DNA of 20,940 bases from Clostridia bacterium (GCA_017530275.1 JAFXMP010000102.1:1-20940); one strand, 5' to 3'. Positions 1-5,834 are shown, numbered from the stretch's first letter. Translations and numbers: made by a program. The notes: generated from the letters alone by a model not told the origin.

Positions 1-921
1 GCCAAAGTCGATTTCGTCGAAGGCCTTGTTGGGGAAGGGCCACAGGGAAATGGGCCGGATGAGCCCCGCCTTGATGCCCTCCGCCGCCAGGATCTCGCAC
101 GCTTCGCGGCAGATGCGGGCCGTGGTGCCAAAGGCCACGAACACGATTTCCGCGCCCTTCAGGTTTTCACTTTCGTACCGGGCCAATTCGGTTTCCATCT
201 GCGCGTATTTCTTGAACAGCTTTTCCACGTGCTCTTCCAGCTTTTCGGGCTGCATGCGCAGGGACTTCACCACCCGGCGGTTCTGGTCGCCGCCCCGGTC
301 CGCGTAGCCGGTGCAGGCCCAATCCCGCTTGCCCGCGATTTCGTTGGGGGCGAGAACGGGTTTGAATTCCGGCAGGCGCACGGGCTCCATCATCTGGCCG
401 ATCATGCCGTCGGCCAGGATCATGATGGGATTGCGCCAGTACTGAGCCATTTCGGTGCCCGCGTACAGCATGTCCACGGCTTCCTGGATGGAAGCGGGGG
501 CAAATACGGGAATCTTATAGTCGCCGTTGCCGCCGCCCCGGGTGACTTGATAATAGTCCGCCTGGGCGGGCTGAATGCCGCCGATGCCGGGGCCGCCGCG
601 GCTTACGTTCATGGCCAGCAGCGGCACTTCGGCGGAGCACAGGAAGCTCATGCCCTCCTGCATCAGAGCGATGCCAGGAGAGGAAGAAGAAATAAACACC
701 GTGCCGCCGGCGCTGCCCGCGCCGTACGCCATGTTGATGGCCCCCAGCTCGCTTTCCGCCTGCACGAAGCAGCCCCCGTGCTTGGGCAGTTCCCGGCTCA
801 TATACTCGGGAACCTCGCTCTGGGGAGTGATGGGATAGCCGAAATACAGCCGCGCGCCGCCGCGGATGGCGGCCTCGGCAAAGGCCTCGTTGCCCTTCAT
901 GAGCACTTTATCGGTGATCAT
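1..921 (-). CDS. vorB: 2-oxoacid:ferredoxin oxidoreductase alpha subunit (VorB/KorA type), 3' end outside window
   Basis: Begins at ATG 921 on the minus strand and is open to position 1, giving 307 codons; the family is about 350 residues, so only the C-terminus is missing. The N-terminus reads MITDKVLMKGNEAFAEAAIR and is followed by GYPITPQSEVPEYM, the family's GYPITPS-like motif, and by a Gly/Ser-rich segment GGTVFISSSSPGIALMQEG. Known role: with TPP-binding and gamma subunits it interconverts branched-chain 2-oxoacids plus CoA and acyl-CoA plus CO2, using ferredoxin, in the cytoplasm. Its ATG overlaps the stop of the ferredoxin subunit gene by 4 nt (ATGA), with GGAGGAGGG upstream, so the two are translationally coupled. 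The TPP subunit should lie just left of the window. VOR and KOR alpha subunits are hard to separate by eye, so the substrate (2-oxoisovalerate versus 2-oxoglutarate) is inferred. Confidence 0.9.
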   Translation of the reverse strand, partial: MITDKVLMKGNEAFAEAAIRGGARLYFGYPITPQSEVPEYMSRELPKHGGCFVQAESELGAINMAYGAGSAGGTVFISSSSPGIALMQEGMSFLCSAEVPLLAMNVSRGGPGIGGIQPAQADYYQVTRGGGNGDYKIPVFAPASIQEAVDMLYAGTEMAQYWRNPIMILADGMIGQMMEPVRLPEFKPVLAPNEIAGKRDWACTGYADRGGDQNRRVVKSLRMQPEKLEEHVEKLFKKYAQMETELARYESENLKGAEIVFVAFGTTARICREACEILAAEGIKAGLIRPISLWPFPNKAFDEIDFG

Positions 922-1145
922 TGGTCGCCCTCCTCCAACTGATAAATGGCAATCGCGCCGTCAGGACACATCAGCGCGCAGCTTTGGCAGCCGATGCACG
1001 CTTCCTGGTTCACGGCGCAGGCGGGGTGATACCCCTTGGCATTGACGGTGGCCGCCATGCCGATGACGCCCTTGGGGCATACGGAACGGCACAGCTCGCA
1101 GCCCTTGCACTTTTCCGGACGGAAAACCAGCTTAAACGCCCGCAT
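918..1145 (-). CDS. korD: 4Fe-4S ferredoxin subunit of 2-oxoacid:ferredoxin oxidoreductase (delta subunit)
   Basis: A 75-residue protein with two bacterial-ferredoxin cluster motifs: CKGCELCRSVCP near residues 14-25 and CIGCQSCALMCP near residues 50-61. Each gives CxxCxxCxxxCP, so it should carry two [4Fe-4S] clusters. Known role of such subunits: passing electrons between the TPP/CoA catalytic core and soluble ferredoxin. The ATG at 1145 has GGGAGGAG about 11 nt upstream. Its stop overlaps the vorB start by 4 nt, and the size and gene order match the delta subunits of four-subunit VOR/KOR enzymes. A free-standing ferredoxin is the alternative, but the overlap with vorB makes this unlikely. 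Confidence 0.92.
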   Translation of the reverse strand: MRAFKLVFRPEKCKGCELCRSVCPKGVIGMAATVNAKGYHPACAVNQEACIGCQSCALMCPDGAIAIYQLEEGDQ

Positions 1146-1178
1146 TTTGTTTTCTCTCCTCCCATAGTTTCTTGGTAC

Positions 1179-1253
1179 TTGTTCAGCATAAGCAGCTTAT
1201 AGGCTATAAGGCAGAGTTGACATAAAGTATCCTATAAGATAACCCCTGAACAA
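1179..1253 (-). other. Intergenic element with nested inverted repeats, inside the VOR operon
   Basis: The 114-nt gap between the ATPase gene and korD holds outer 8-nt arms TTGTTCAG (1179-1186) and CTGAACAA (1246-1253), a perfect inverted pair. Inside are CTTATAG-G-CTATAAG (1196-1210), a 7-nt-arm palindrome, and CCTATAAG (1231-1238), which can instead pair with CTTATAGG (1196-1203). The minus-strand transcript could form two mutually exclusive inner stems inside one closing stem. An operator for an internal promoter is equally possible. I do not recognise a known riboswitch. Confidence 0.45.
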
Positions 1254-1259
1254 TTACCT

Positions 1260-1946
1260 TTATTTATCCAAGTAAGCAGGCCTCATATACAGCCCTAAAG
1301 GACGAAGCGGCGATATGCCCTCCAGTTCCTCCGGCTGAACGATGCCCGCGGGATAACAGGTGAATAATAAAGGAATGTTCATTTCATCCGACAGAGATTG
1401 GGCCTTTTCGTATCCTTCCCGGATGATGTCCGCGTTGGTCTCTCTGAGCAAATGCGTATTGTTGACCAAGCCGGTTACTGGAATACGCAGCTCGTTCTGA
1501 ATGGCTTCCACGTGCTCCCGGGCCGTTTCCACGGCGAGCGTTTCGTACCGGCGGAAATTGACCACCGCCCACAATTCGTGATCGTCTCCCTCAAAATACT
1601 TGCCGAACTGGCGCAGCACCCGGGCCCCGGCGTCGTTGCCGCCCAAATCCACGATGGTCTGGCACCCCTCGTCCTCCAAGGGCGCGCGCAGGGCGGCGGT
1701 CAGGGCAGGCAATTCGGCGGTAGCGCCGGTGGAATGGAAGGTGTCGCCGTACACGGAAACGCCGTGGGCCTCCAGCACGTCCATGCGCTCCCGGGAACGA
1801 AAATAGGGGTTTGCCACGTCCAGATCCACGATAGCGAGGCGGGGATATTCCTTGTCCGGCTGATTTGCCAGCTCCATGGCCAGGCTCACGGCCAATTCCG
1901 TTTTCCCGCTGCCGTAATGGCCCGCGATCACGATCATGCGGCGCAT
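1260..1946 (-). CDS. P-loop ATPase (CobQ/MinD-like nucleotide-binding fold) linked to the VOR genes
   Basis: A 228-residue protein starting MRRMIVIAGHYGSGKTELAV. GHYGSGKT (residues 9-16) is a Walker A motif; LAIVDLDVANPYF and TIVDLGGNDAGAR look like Walker B and switch-type segments of the SIMIBI (MinD/CobQ) class. There is no membrane segment or signal peptide, so it should be cytoplasmic. The ATG at 1946 has AAGGAGGAG just upstream; ATG 1937 is possible but too far from that site. It is first in a minus-strand transcription unit with korD and vorB, behind a good promoter at 2010-1982. I infer a role with the oxidoreductase, for example in cofactor delivery or assembly, only from position; its biochemical function is not known to me. 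Confidence 0.8.
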   Translation of the reverse strand: MRRMIVIAGHYGSGKTELAVSLAMELANQPDKEYPRLAIVDLDVANPYFRSRERMDVLEAHGVSVYGDTFHSTGATAELPALTAALRAPLEDEGCQTIVDLGGNDAGARVLRQFGKYFEGDDHELWAVVNFRRYETLAVETAREHVEAIQNELRIPVTGLVNNTHLLRETNADIIREGYEKAQSLSDEMNIPLLFTCYPAGIVQPEELEGISPLRPLGLYMRPAYLDK

Positions 1947-1981
1947 GGCGCTCCTCCTTCCCGTTCAAAGAGTACCATGCC

Positions 1982-2010
1982 ATTATGAAACCGTGTGCGG
2001 AAAATGTCAA
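1982..2010 (-). promoter_or_regulatory. Sigma-A-type promoter for the ATPase-korD-vorB unit
   Basis: On the minus strand, TTGACA (2010-2005), a 17-nt spacer and CATAAT (1987-1982) lie about 35 nt upstream of the ATPase start. It has a perfect -35, a 5/6 -10 and ideal spacing. Confidence 0.78.
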
Positions 2011-2088
2011 CCCAAAAAAGCTGTATTTCCTTTGTATCATGGGAAAAATCCTTGTTTTTGTACGATTTCAAAAAAACTTCTCTTAGTT

Positions 2089-2117
2089 TTGCGTTTTCTC
2101 CGCTAATGTGGTATACT
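2089..2117 (+). promoter_or_regulatory. Extended -10 promoter for hicAB
   Basis: TATACT (2112-2117) is preceded by TGn (2109-2111), an extended -10. The matching -35 is weak: TTGCGT (2089-2094) at 17-nt spacing. It diverges from the ATPase promoter. Confidence 0.55.
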
Positions 2118-2141
2118 GTTTGATAAGGAGGCGATTGCGCT

Positions 2142-2399
2142 GTGGGACAGAAAGAGAAGCTCATTGCAAAGCTGAAATCAAATCCGAAAACCTTTACGTT
2201 TGACGACGCTGAATCGCTCCTTGGATATTTCACCTATTTCAGAAGCAATAAAGGAAAAACCAGCGGCTCCCGCGTGATGTTTACGAGCGATCAATACAAG
2301 ACGAAAATTTTGCTGCACAAGCCCCATCCGCGGAAGGAACTGCTGGAATATCAGGTGAAACAGTTGATTGAAAACCTGGAACAGGAGGGATTGCTGTGA
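2142..2399 (+). CDS. hicA: HicA-family toxin (mRNA interferase) of a type II toxin-antitoxin pair
   Basis: An 85-residue protein with a GTG start at 2142 and AAGGAGG 10 nt upstream. The C-terminal segment LLHKPHPRKELLEYQVKQL is the HicA signature (HKPHP...ELxxYxxKQL), and KGKTSGSRVMF is the central beta-strand motif. Known role: a small dsRBD-fold ribonuclease that cuts mRNA when free of HicB. In well-studied HicA proteins the catalytic residue is the His of a G-S/T-H motif; here that place holds Arg (GSR). This protein may therefore belong to a subfamily using another residue, such as the His pair in HKPHP, or have weak activity. The toxin-first order and 4-nt GTGA overlap with hicB are standard for the family. 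Confidence 0.88.
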   Translation: MGQKEKLIAKLKSNPKTFTFDDAESLLGYFTYFRSNKGKTSGSRVMFTSDQYKTKILLHKPHPRKELLEYQVKQLIENLEQEGLL

Positions 2400-2743
2400 A
2401 CAGCGTCATGCAGTATAAGGGCTATGTGGGCAGCGTGGAGTTCTCCGAAAACGATGGTGTGCTTTACGGGAAAGTGCAGGGCATCCGGTCCCTGATTTCC
2501 TATGAAGGCACCACCGTTCAGGAGCTTCTGGACGATTTTCACGGGGCTGTGGACGATTATCTGGCGCTCTGCGCGGAAGAAGGCACACAGCCGGAAGCCT
2601 CCTACACGGGGAGCGTAAATATCAGTTTCAAGGATCCCGATACCCATAGGCGCGCCGCCGTTTACGCCATGACGCACGGTCAGACGATCAACGGTTTTAT
2701 TGACGACTGTGTGGTGGGCAGGTTAGACGCATTGCACGCCTGA
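2396..2743 (+). CDS. hicB: HicB-family antitoxin
   Basis: A 115-residue protein starting at GTG 2396, which overlaps the hicA stop (GTGA); AGGAGGG at 2383-2389 sits 6 nt upstream, while the in-frame ATG at 2408 is 18 nt away, so GTG is preferred. The N-terminal part, YKGYVGSVEFSENDGVLYGK followed by GIRSLISYEGTTVQEL and DDFHGAVDDYLALC, is the degenerate RNase H-like HicB fold that binds HicA. The C-terminal part (about residues 85-115, with GQTINGFIDD) resembles a ribbon-helix-helix DNA-binding tail. Known role: it neutralises HicA and represses the operon. Operator repeats should lie near 2100-2130, but I see no clear palindrome. Confidence 0.88.
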   Translation: MNSVMQYKGYVGSVEFSENDGVLYGKVQGIRSLISYEGTTVQELLDDFHGAVDDYLALCAEEGTQPEASYTGSVNISFKDPDTHRRAAVYAMTHGQTINGFIDDCVVGRLDALHA

Positions 2744-2820
2744 CCCATCCTGAAAGTCCCCCCAACGATAGGTTTTCCTGCTTTTTTTCCGTTCTTCCCG
2801 GAAAAGCGCCGAAAAACGGA

Positions 2821-2849
2821 TTGACTTTTCCTTATTCTTCTGTTAAACT
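2821..2849 (+). promoter_or_regulatory. Promoter of the T-box leader
   Basis: TTGACT (2821-2826), a 17-nt spacer and TAAACT (2844-2849) with TGn at 2841-2843 (extended -10). The predicted start near 2856 places it just upstream of T-box stem I. Confidence 0.62.
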
Positions 2850-2856
2850 ACCTGCA

Positions 2857-3138
2857 ATCGCATACCAAAGGCGATGACGAAGAAGGCGGATGGAATGTCC
2901 ACCCACAGAGAGCCGGGAGCGCTGAAAACCGGCGGCGGGGATCCATCAGGCTGTGGCTTCCGAGCCGGGCATCTGAACAGGGCGGTTCCCCCCAGTAGGA
3001 TGCTCCGTGAACGCCGCGTCAGTGCGAAGGGCTTCATGGGAGCCCATAAGGGGCGCGATCACACCGCGCAATTTGAGTGGTACCGCGAGCTGATGCTTAT
3101 TCAGCCCGTCTCAAAGAAACACTTTGGGGCGGGCTTTT
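2857..3138 (+). ncRNA. T-box riboswitch leader controlling the acyl-CoA synthetase fusion
   Basis: Three conserved T-box elements appear in the right order: the stem I K-turn motif GATGACGA (2873-2880, GNUGNNGA), AGAGAG (2907-2912) followed by a CCGG/CCGG distal arm, and the T-box core TGGTACCGCG (3078-3087), followed by an intrinsic terminator. Stem I can be drawn with GGC/GCC below the K-turn, GAAG/CTTC above it, and GATGGA (2889-2894) pairing TCCATC (2942-2947). The specifier side is then 2948-2956 (AGGCTGTGG). GUG (Val, 2953-2955, followed by a purine) and CUG (Leu, 2951-2953) are the candidates. The UGGU bulge pairs with ACCA, so the tRNA needs discriminator A; this fits Val or Leu and argues against Cys, Gly and Trp. 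The exact codon is not settled. The only gene downstream is the synthetase at 3306. Confidence 0.88.
3104..3138 (+). terminator. T-box-controlled intrinsic terminator
   Basis: A 13-bp stem, 3104-3116 with 3122-3134 (GCCCGTCTCAAAG / CTTTGGGGCGGGC, two G-U pairs), has loop AAACA and then TTTT. It lies 16 nt after the T-box core, as expected for the terminator that competes with the antiterminator. Confidence 0.92.
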
Positions 3139-3155
3139 GTCTGCCCCGGAAAAGA

Positions 3156-3281
3156 GAGTGGAGTTTGGAGTGTGGAGAGTGGAGTTTTAAGCATGATTTC
3201 CAATCTGACTTTATCAATCACAACGAACGGAAAGCGTACACAAAATATAACTCCACATTCCACTCTCCACACTCCACACTG
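3156..3281. repeat. Heptanucleotide repeat arrays in inverted orientation
   Basis: The left array is 3156-3190: GAGTGGA, GTTTGGA, GTGTGGA, GAGTGGA, GTTTTAA, an exact 7-nt period. The right array, 3248-3281, has TCC at 3252, 3259, 3266 and 3273, the same period on the other strand. Segment 3162-3183 matches the reverse complement of 3259-3280 at 21 of 22 positions, so the transcript can fold into a long hairpin with a loop of about 75 nt. It lies between the T-box terminator and the synthetase ribosome-binding site. A similar array occurs at 20343-20424. Confidence 0.85.
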
Positions 3282-3305
3282 ATTATTCTGTAGGAGGAAA
3301 CGAAA

Positions 3306-5579
3306 ATGCCTACCCAGGCCCCCGAAATGCTGCGGGACGTGGCCGCCCGCATCCGTGAACTGAAAGATATCGCCGGCTATACCACCGCCGATCTGGCCCG
3401 CATGACGGGCTTTTCCGAGGCGGACTGCGCCTGGTACGAGACCGGCAGCGTGGAAATGCCCTTTTCCTTCGTCCACAAGTGCGCCGCCGCTTTCGGCGTG
3501 GACATCGTGGACCTGATCGAGGGCACCAGCCCCCGCCTGTCCAACTACACCGTCACCCGTCACGGGGAAGGCGAGGTGGTCACGGACATCAAAGGCATCA
3601 AAATGCTGAACCTGGCCCCCATGTTCCGCAAGCGCATCGTGGAGCCGTACCTGACCCGCTATTCCTACGACCCCGCCCTCCAGGCGGCCCCCATCGAAAC
3701 GGTGAGCCACCCCGGCCAGGAATTTGACTACATCCTGTCCGGCGTGCTGCGGGCCCAGATCGGCGAGCACACGGAAACCCTGCGGGCGGGCGATTCCGTG
3801 TTCTTCGATTCCTCTACCCCCCACGGCCTCATCGCCGCCGAGGGGCAGGACTGCGTGTTCCTTGCCGTGGTCATCCCCGGCGAGGAAACGGATTACAATC
3901 CCCATATCCACGACGCCGCCGCCCCCGCGGCCCAGACCCAGGCCATCATCGCCGACCGGTTCGTGGAAGCCAAAGTCAACGACAAAGGCACGCCCGTATC
4001 CGTCCATTACCACGATATCGAGCATTTCAATTTCGCCTTCGACATCATGGACGAGCTGGCCAAGGAGCACCCGGACCAGCTTGCCATGGTGCATCTGGAT
4101 ATCAATAAGAAGGAACGACGCTTCTCCTTCCTGGATTTCCACAAGATGAGCAACCGTGCCGCCAACTACTATAAGTCCCTGGGCATCAAGAAAGGCGACC
4201 GGGTGATGCTGGTGCTCCGCCGTCAGTACCATTTCTGGATCAGCATGCTGGCCATGGAAAAGATCGGCGCGGTGGTGATTCCGGCAACCGACCAGCTGCT
4301 TTGCAAGGACTACATTTACCGCTTCCAGACCGGCGAAGTCAGCGCGGTGGTGTGCACCAGCCACGGCCAGGCGGCAGGCGAGATCGAAAAGGCCCTGCCG
4401 GAATGCCCCGGCATCAAGACGCTGGTGTTCTGCGGCGGCCAGCGGGAGGGCTGGCACGATTTTGACAGCGAATACAGCGTGTTTTCCTCCCACTATGACC
4501 GCACGGAGGACGCGGCCTGCGGCGACGATCCCCTGCTCATGTTCTTTACCTCCGGCACCACGGGCTATCCCAAGCTGGTGTGCCACAGCCACAAGTACCC
4601 CCTGGGCCATTACATGACCGCCAAATTCTGGCATAACGTCCTGCCCGGCCAGCTTCACCTGACCATTTCCGACACCGGCTGGGCTAAAGCCTGCTGGGGC
4701 AAAATCTTCGGCCAGTGGATGTGCGAAGCCGCCCTGTTCGTGTACGATTTCGACCGCTTCCACGCCGACGATATCCTGCCCCTGTTCAAGCAGTACGGCA
4801 TCAAAACCTTCTGCGCGCCGCCCACCATGTACCGCATGCTGATCAAGGAGGATTTGAGTAAGTACGATCTGAGCTCCATCCGCTACGCCACCATCGCGGG
4901 CGAGGCCCTGAACCCCGAGGTATTCCAGAAGTTCAAGGAAGCCACCGGCATCACCATCATGGAAGGCTTCGGCCAGAGCGAGAGCGCCATCATTATCGGG
5001 AACCTCACCGGCATGACCCCCAAGCCAGGCTCCATGGGCAAGCCCGTTCCCCTGTACAATGTGGATATCGTCGATCCAAACGGCAACCCGGTGCCTGTGG
5101 GCGAGGTGGGCGAAATCGTCATTCACACCTCCGAAAACAGCCCCCAGTGCGGCCTGCTGACCGGCTATTACGGCAGCGAGGACAGGAACGTGAACGGCAA
5201 CTGGCACGACGGCCTCTATCATACCGGAGACACCGCCTGGAAGGATGAGGACGGTTACTTCTGGTACGTGGGCCGGGTGGACGACCTGATCAAATCCTCC
5301 GGCTACCGCATCGGGCCCTTTGAAATTGAAAGCGTCATTATGGAACTTCCCTACGTGCTGGAGTGCGGCGTTTCCGCCGCCCCCGATCCAGTCCGCGGCC
5401 AGGTGGTCAAGGCCAGCATTGTACTGGTGAAGGGCAAGGAAGGAACAGAAGAACTGAAAAAGGAAATCCAAAGCTATGTCAAGCAGCGCACCGCGCCTTA
5501 CAAATACCCCCGTATCGTGGTTTTCCGGGACGAGCTGCCCAAAACCACCAGCGGCAAAATCCAGCGCGCTTTGCTGTAA
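3306..5579 (+). CDS. HTH-cupin-acyl-CoA synthetase fusion (AMP-forming, medium-chain ACSM-like)
   Basis: A 757-residue protein; ATG 3306 has AGGAGG 8 nt upstream. Residues 1-75 resemble an XRE-type helix-turn-helix (IRELKDIAGYTTADLARMTG). Residues about 110-200 are a cupin, with HPGQEFDYILSG and GDSVFFDSSTPHG keeping the Glu and His of the cupin motifs. Residues about 225-757 form an ANL adenylating enzyme: phosphate loop FFTSGTTGYPK (about 415-425), FGQSE, YHTGDTAWKDEDGYFWYVGR, and the C-terminal catalytic Lys in PKTTSGKIQ (about 751). Family reaction: acid + ATP + CoA to acyl-CoA + AMP + PPi in the cytoplasm. The DNA-binding and ligand-binding domains suggest it also senses something, or evolved from a regulator-enzyme fusion. 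A T-box leader controls it. The substrate is unknown; short branched-chain or aryl acids are inferred from context. Confidence 0.93.
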   Translation: MPTQAPEMLRDVAARIRELKDIAGYTTADLARMTGFSEADCAWYETGSVEMPFSFVHKCAAAFGVDIVDLIEGTSPRLSNYTVTRHGEGEVVTDIKGIKMLNLAPMFRKRIVEPYLTRYSYDPALQAAPIETVSHPGQEFDYILSGVLRAQIGEHTETLRAGDSVFFDSSTPHGLIAAEGQDCVFLAVVIPGEETDYNPHIHDAAAPAAQTQAIIADRFVEAKVNDKGTPVSVHYHDIEHFNFAFDIMDELAKEHPDQLAMVHLDINKKERRFSFLDFHKMSNRAANYYKSLGIKKGDRVMLVLRRQYHFWISMLAMEKIGAVVIPATDQLLCKDYIYRFQTGEVSAVVCTSHGQAAGEIEKALPECPGIKTLVFCGGQREGWHDFDSEYSVFSSHYDRTEDAACGDDPLLMFFTSGTTGYPKLVCHSHKYPLGHYMTAKFWHNVLPGQLHLTISDTGWAKACWGKIFGQWMCEAALFVYDFDRFHADDILPLFKQYGIKTFCAPPTMYRMLIKEDLSKYDLSSIRYATIAGEALNPEVFQKFKEATGITIMEGFGQSESAIIIGNLTGMTPKPGSMGKPVPLYNVDIVDPNGNPVPVGEVGEIVIHTSENSPQCGLLTGYYGSEDRNVNGNWHDGLYHTGDTAWKDEDGYFWYVGRVDDLIKSSGYRIGPFEIESVIMELPYVLECGVSAAPDPVRGQVVKASIVLVKGKEGTEELKKEIQSYVKQRTAPYKYPRIVVFRDELPKTTSGKIQRALL

Positions 5580-5585
5580 ATTACC

Positions 5586-5626
5586 GGGGGAAACCATTCT
5601 TTGCTGCCCAAAGAATGGTTTCCCCC
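5586..5626. repeat. 18-bp perfect inverted repeat after the synthetase gene
   Basis: GGGGGAAACCATTCTTTG (5586-5603) and its exact reverse complement (5609-5626) surround a 5-nt loop. No T-run follows on either strand, so it is not a plain terminator. A second small hairpin follows (CCTTTC-CAA-GAAAGG, 5632-5646). It may be a dispersed repeat or MITE-like element, or an mRNA 3'-end stabiliser. Confidence 0.8.
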
Positions 5627-5654
5627 AGACCCCTTTCCAAGAAAGGCTTTACGG

Positions 5655-5682
5655 AAGCGTTTCAGCATACGGCAACGCTTTT
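5655..5682 (+). terminator. Weak terminator-like hairpin
   Basis: AAGCGTT (5655-5661) pairs with AACGCTT (5674-5680) across a 12-nt loop and runs into TTTT. Its short stem and large loop make it a weak candidate for ending the synthetase transcript. Confidence 0.35.
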
Positions 5683-5712
5683 GTAATCTCGTTCATCATC
5701 GGTATGTTTTTG

Positions 5713-5740
5713 TCCTCCCTGAAACGGAGGATTTTCTTTT
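5713..5740 (+). terminator. Intrinsic terminator
   Basis: TCCTCC (5713-5718), a 7-nt loop and GGAGGA (5726-5731) are followed by TTTTCTTTT. It is probably the end of the synthetase transcript, isolating it from the GGDEF gene. Confidence 0.6.
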
Positions 5741-5772
5741 TCATATTTTTTGATAATATTTAGAAAAACATA

Positions 5773-5801
5773 TTGACAAAACATATATTCCGATGTAATA
5801 T
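5773..5801 (+). promoter_or_regulatory. Strong promoter of the GGDEF-RHH gene
   Basis: TTGACA (5773-5778), a 17-nt spacer and TAATAT (5796-5801) make a near-consensus sigma-A promoter. The predicted start is near 5808. Confidence 0.82.
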
Positions 5802-5819
5802 GATTTCAGAAATCATATT
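5797..5819. promoter_or_regulatory. Palindromic operator candidate over the transcription start
   Basis: AATATGATTTC (5797-5807), a single A, then the exact reverse complement (5809-5819). The palindrome overlaps the -10 box and is centred on the predicted start at 5808, so only half would be transcribed; a DNA operator is more likely than an RNA hairpin. Further CATATT half-sites overlap the -35 (5769-5774). Binding here would block RNA polymerase. Confidence 0.7.
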
Positions 5820-5834
5820 GAGGAGGGCATATCC

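Noticed and set aside
1217..1245. TTGACA on the plus strand in the korD-ATPase gap
   Set aside because: There is no matching -10 at 17 nt, and it would only read antisense into the ATPase gene; the sequence is better explained by the nested repeats.
2760..2820. A terminator for hicAB
   Set aside because: A TTTTCCG/CGGAAAA hairpin exists but no T-run follows, so I do not call it.
2948..2956. UGU (Cys), GGC (Gly) or UGG (Trp) as the T-box specifier codon
   Set aside because: These tRNAs normally have discriminator U, U and G, while the UGGU bulge needs A; they are less likely than Val or Leu, though the stem I fold is not certain.
3156..3281. A CRISPR array reading of the periodic sequence
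   Set aside because: The unit is 7 nt with no spacers, and the two halves are inverted; no cas genes are nearby.
2874..3293. A 139-codon plus-strand frame between hicB and the synthetase
   Set aside because: It runs through the T-box leader, its terminator and the repeat arrays; there is no ribosome-binding site and no protein motif.
3111..5597. An 828-codon open frame on the minus strand
   Set aside because: It is antisense to the well-supported acyl-CoA synthetase fusion, its translation is low-complexity (Gly/Ala/Val/His-rich) with no motif, and it arises from high-GC codon bias.
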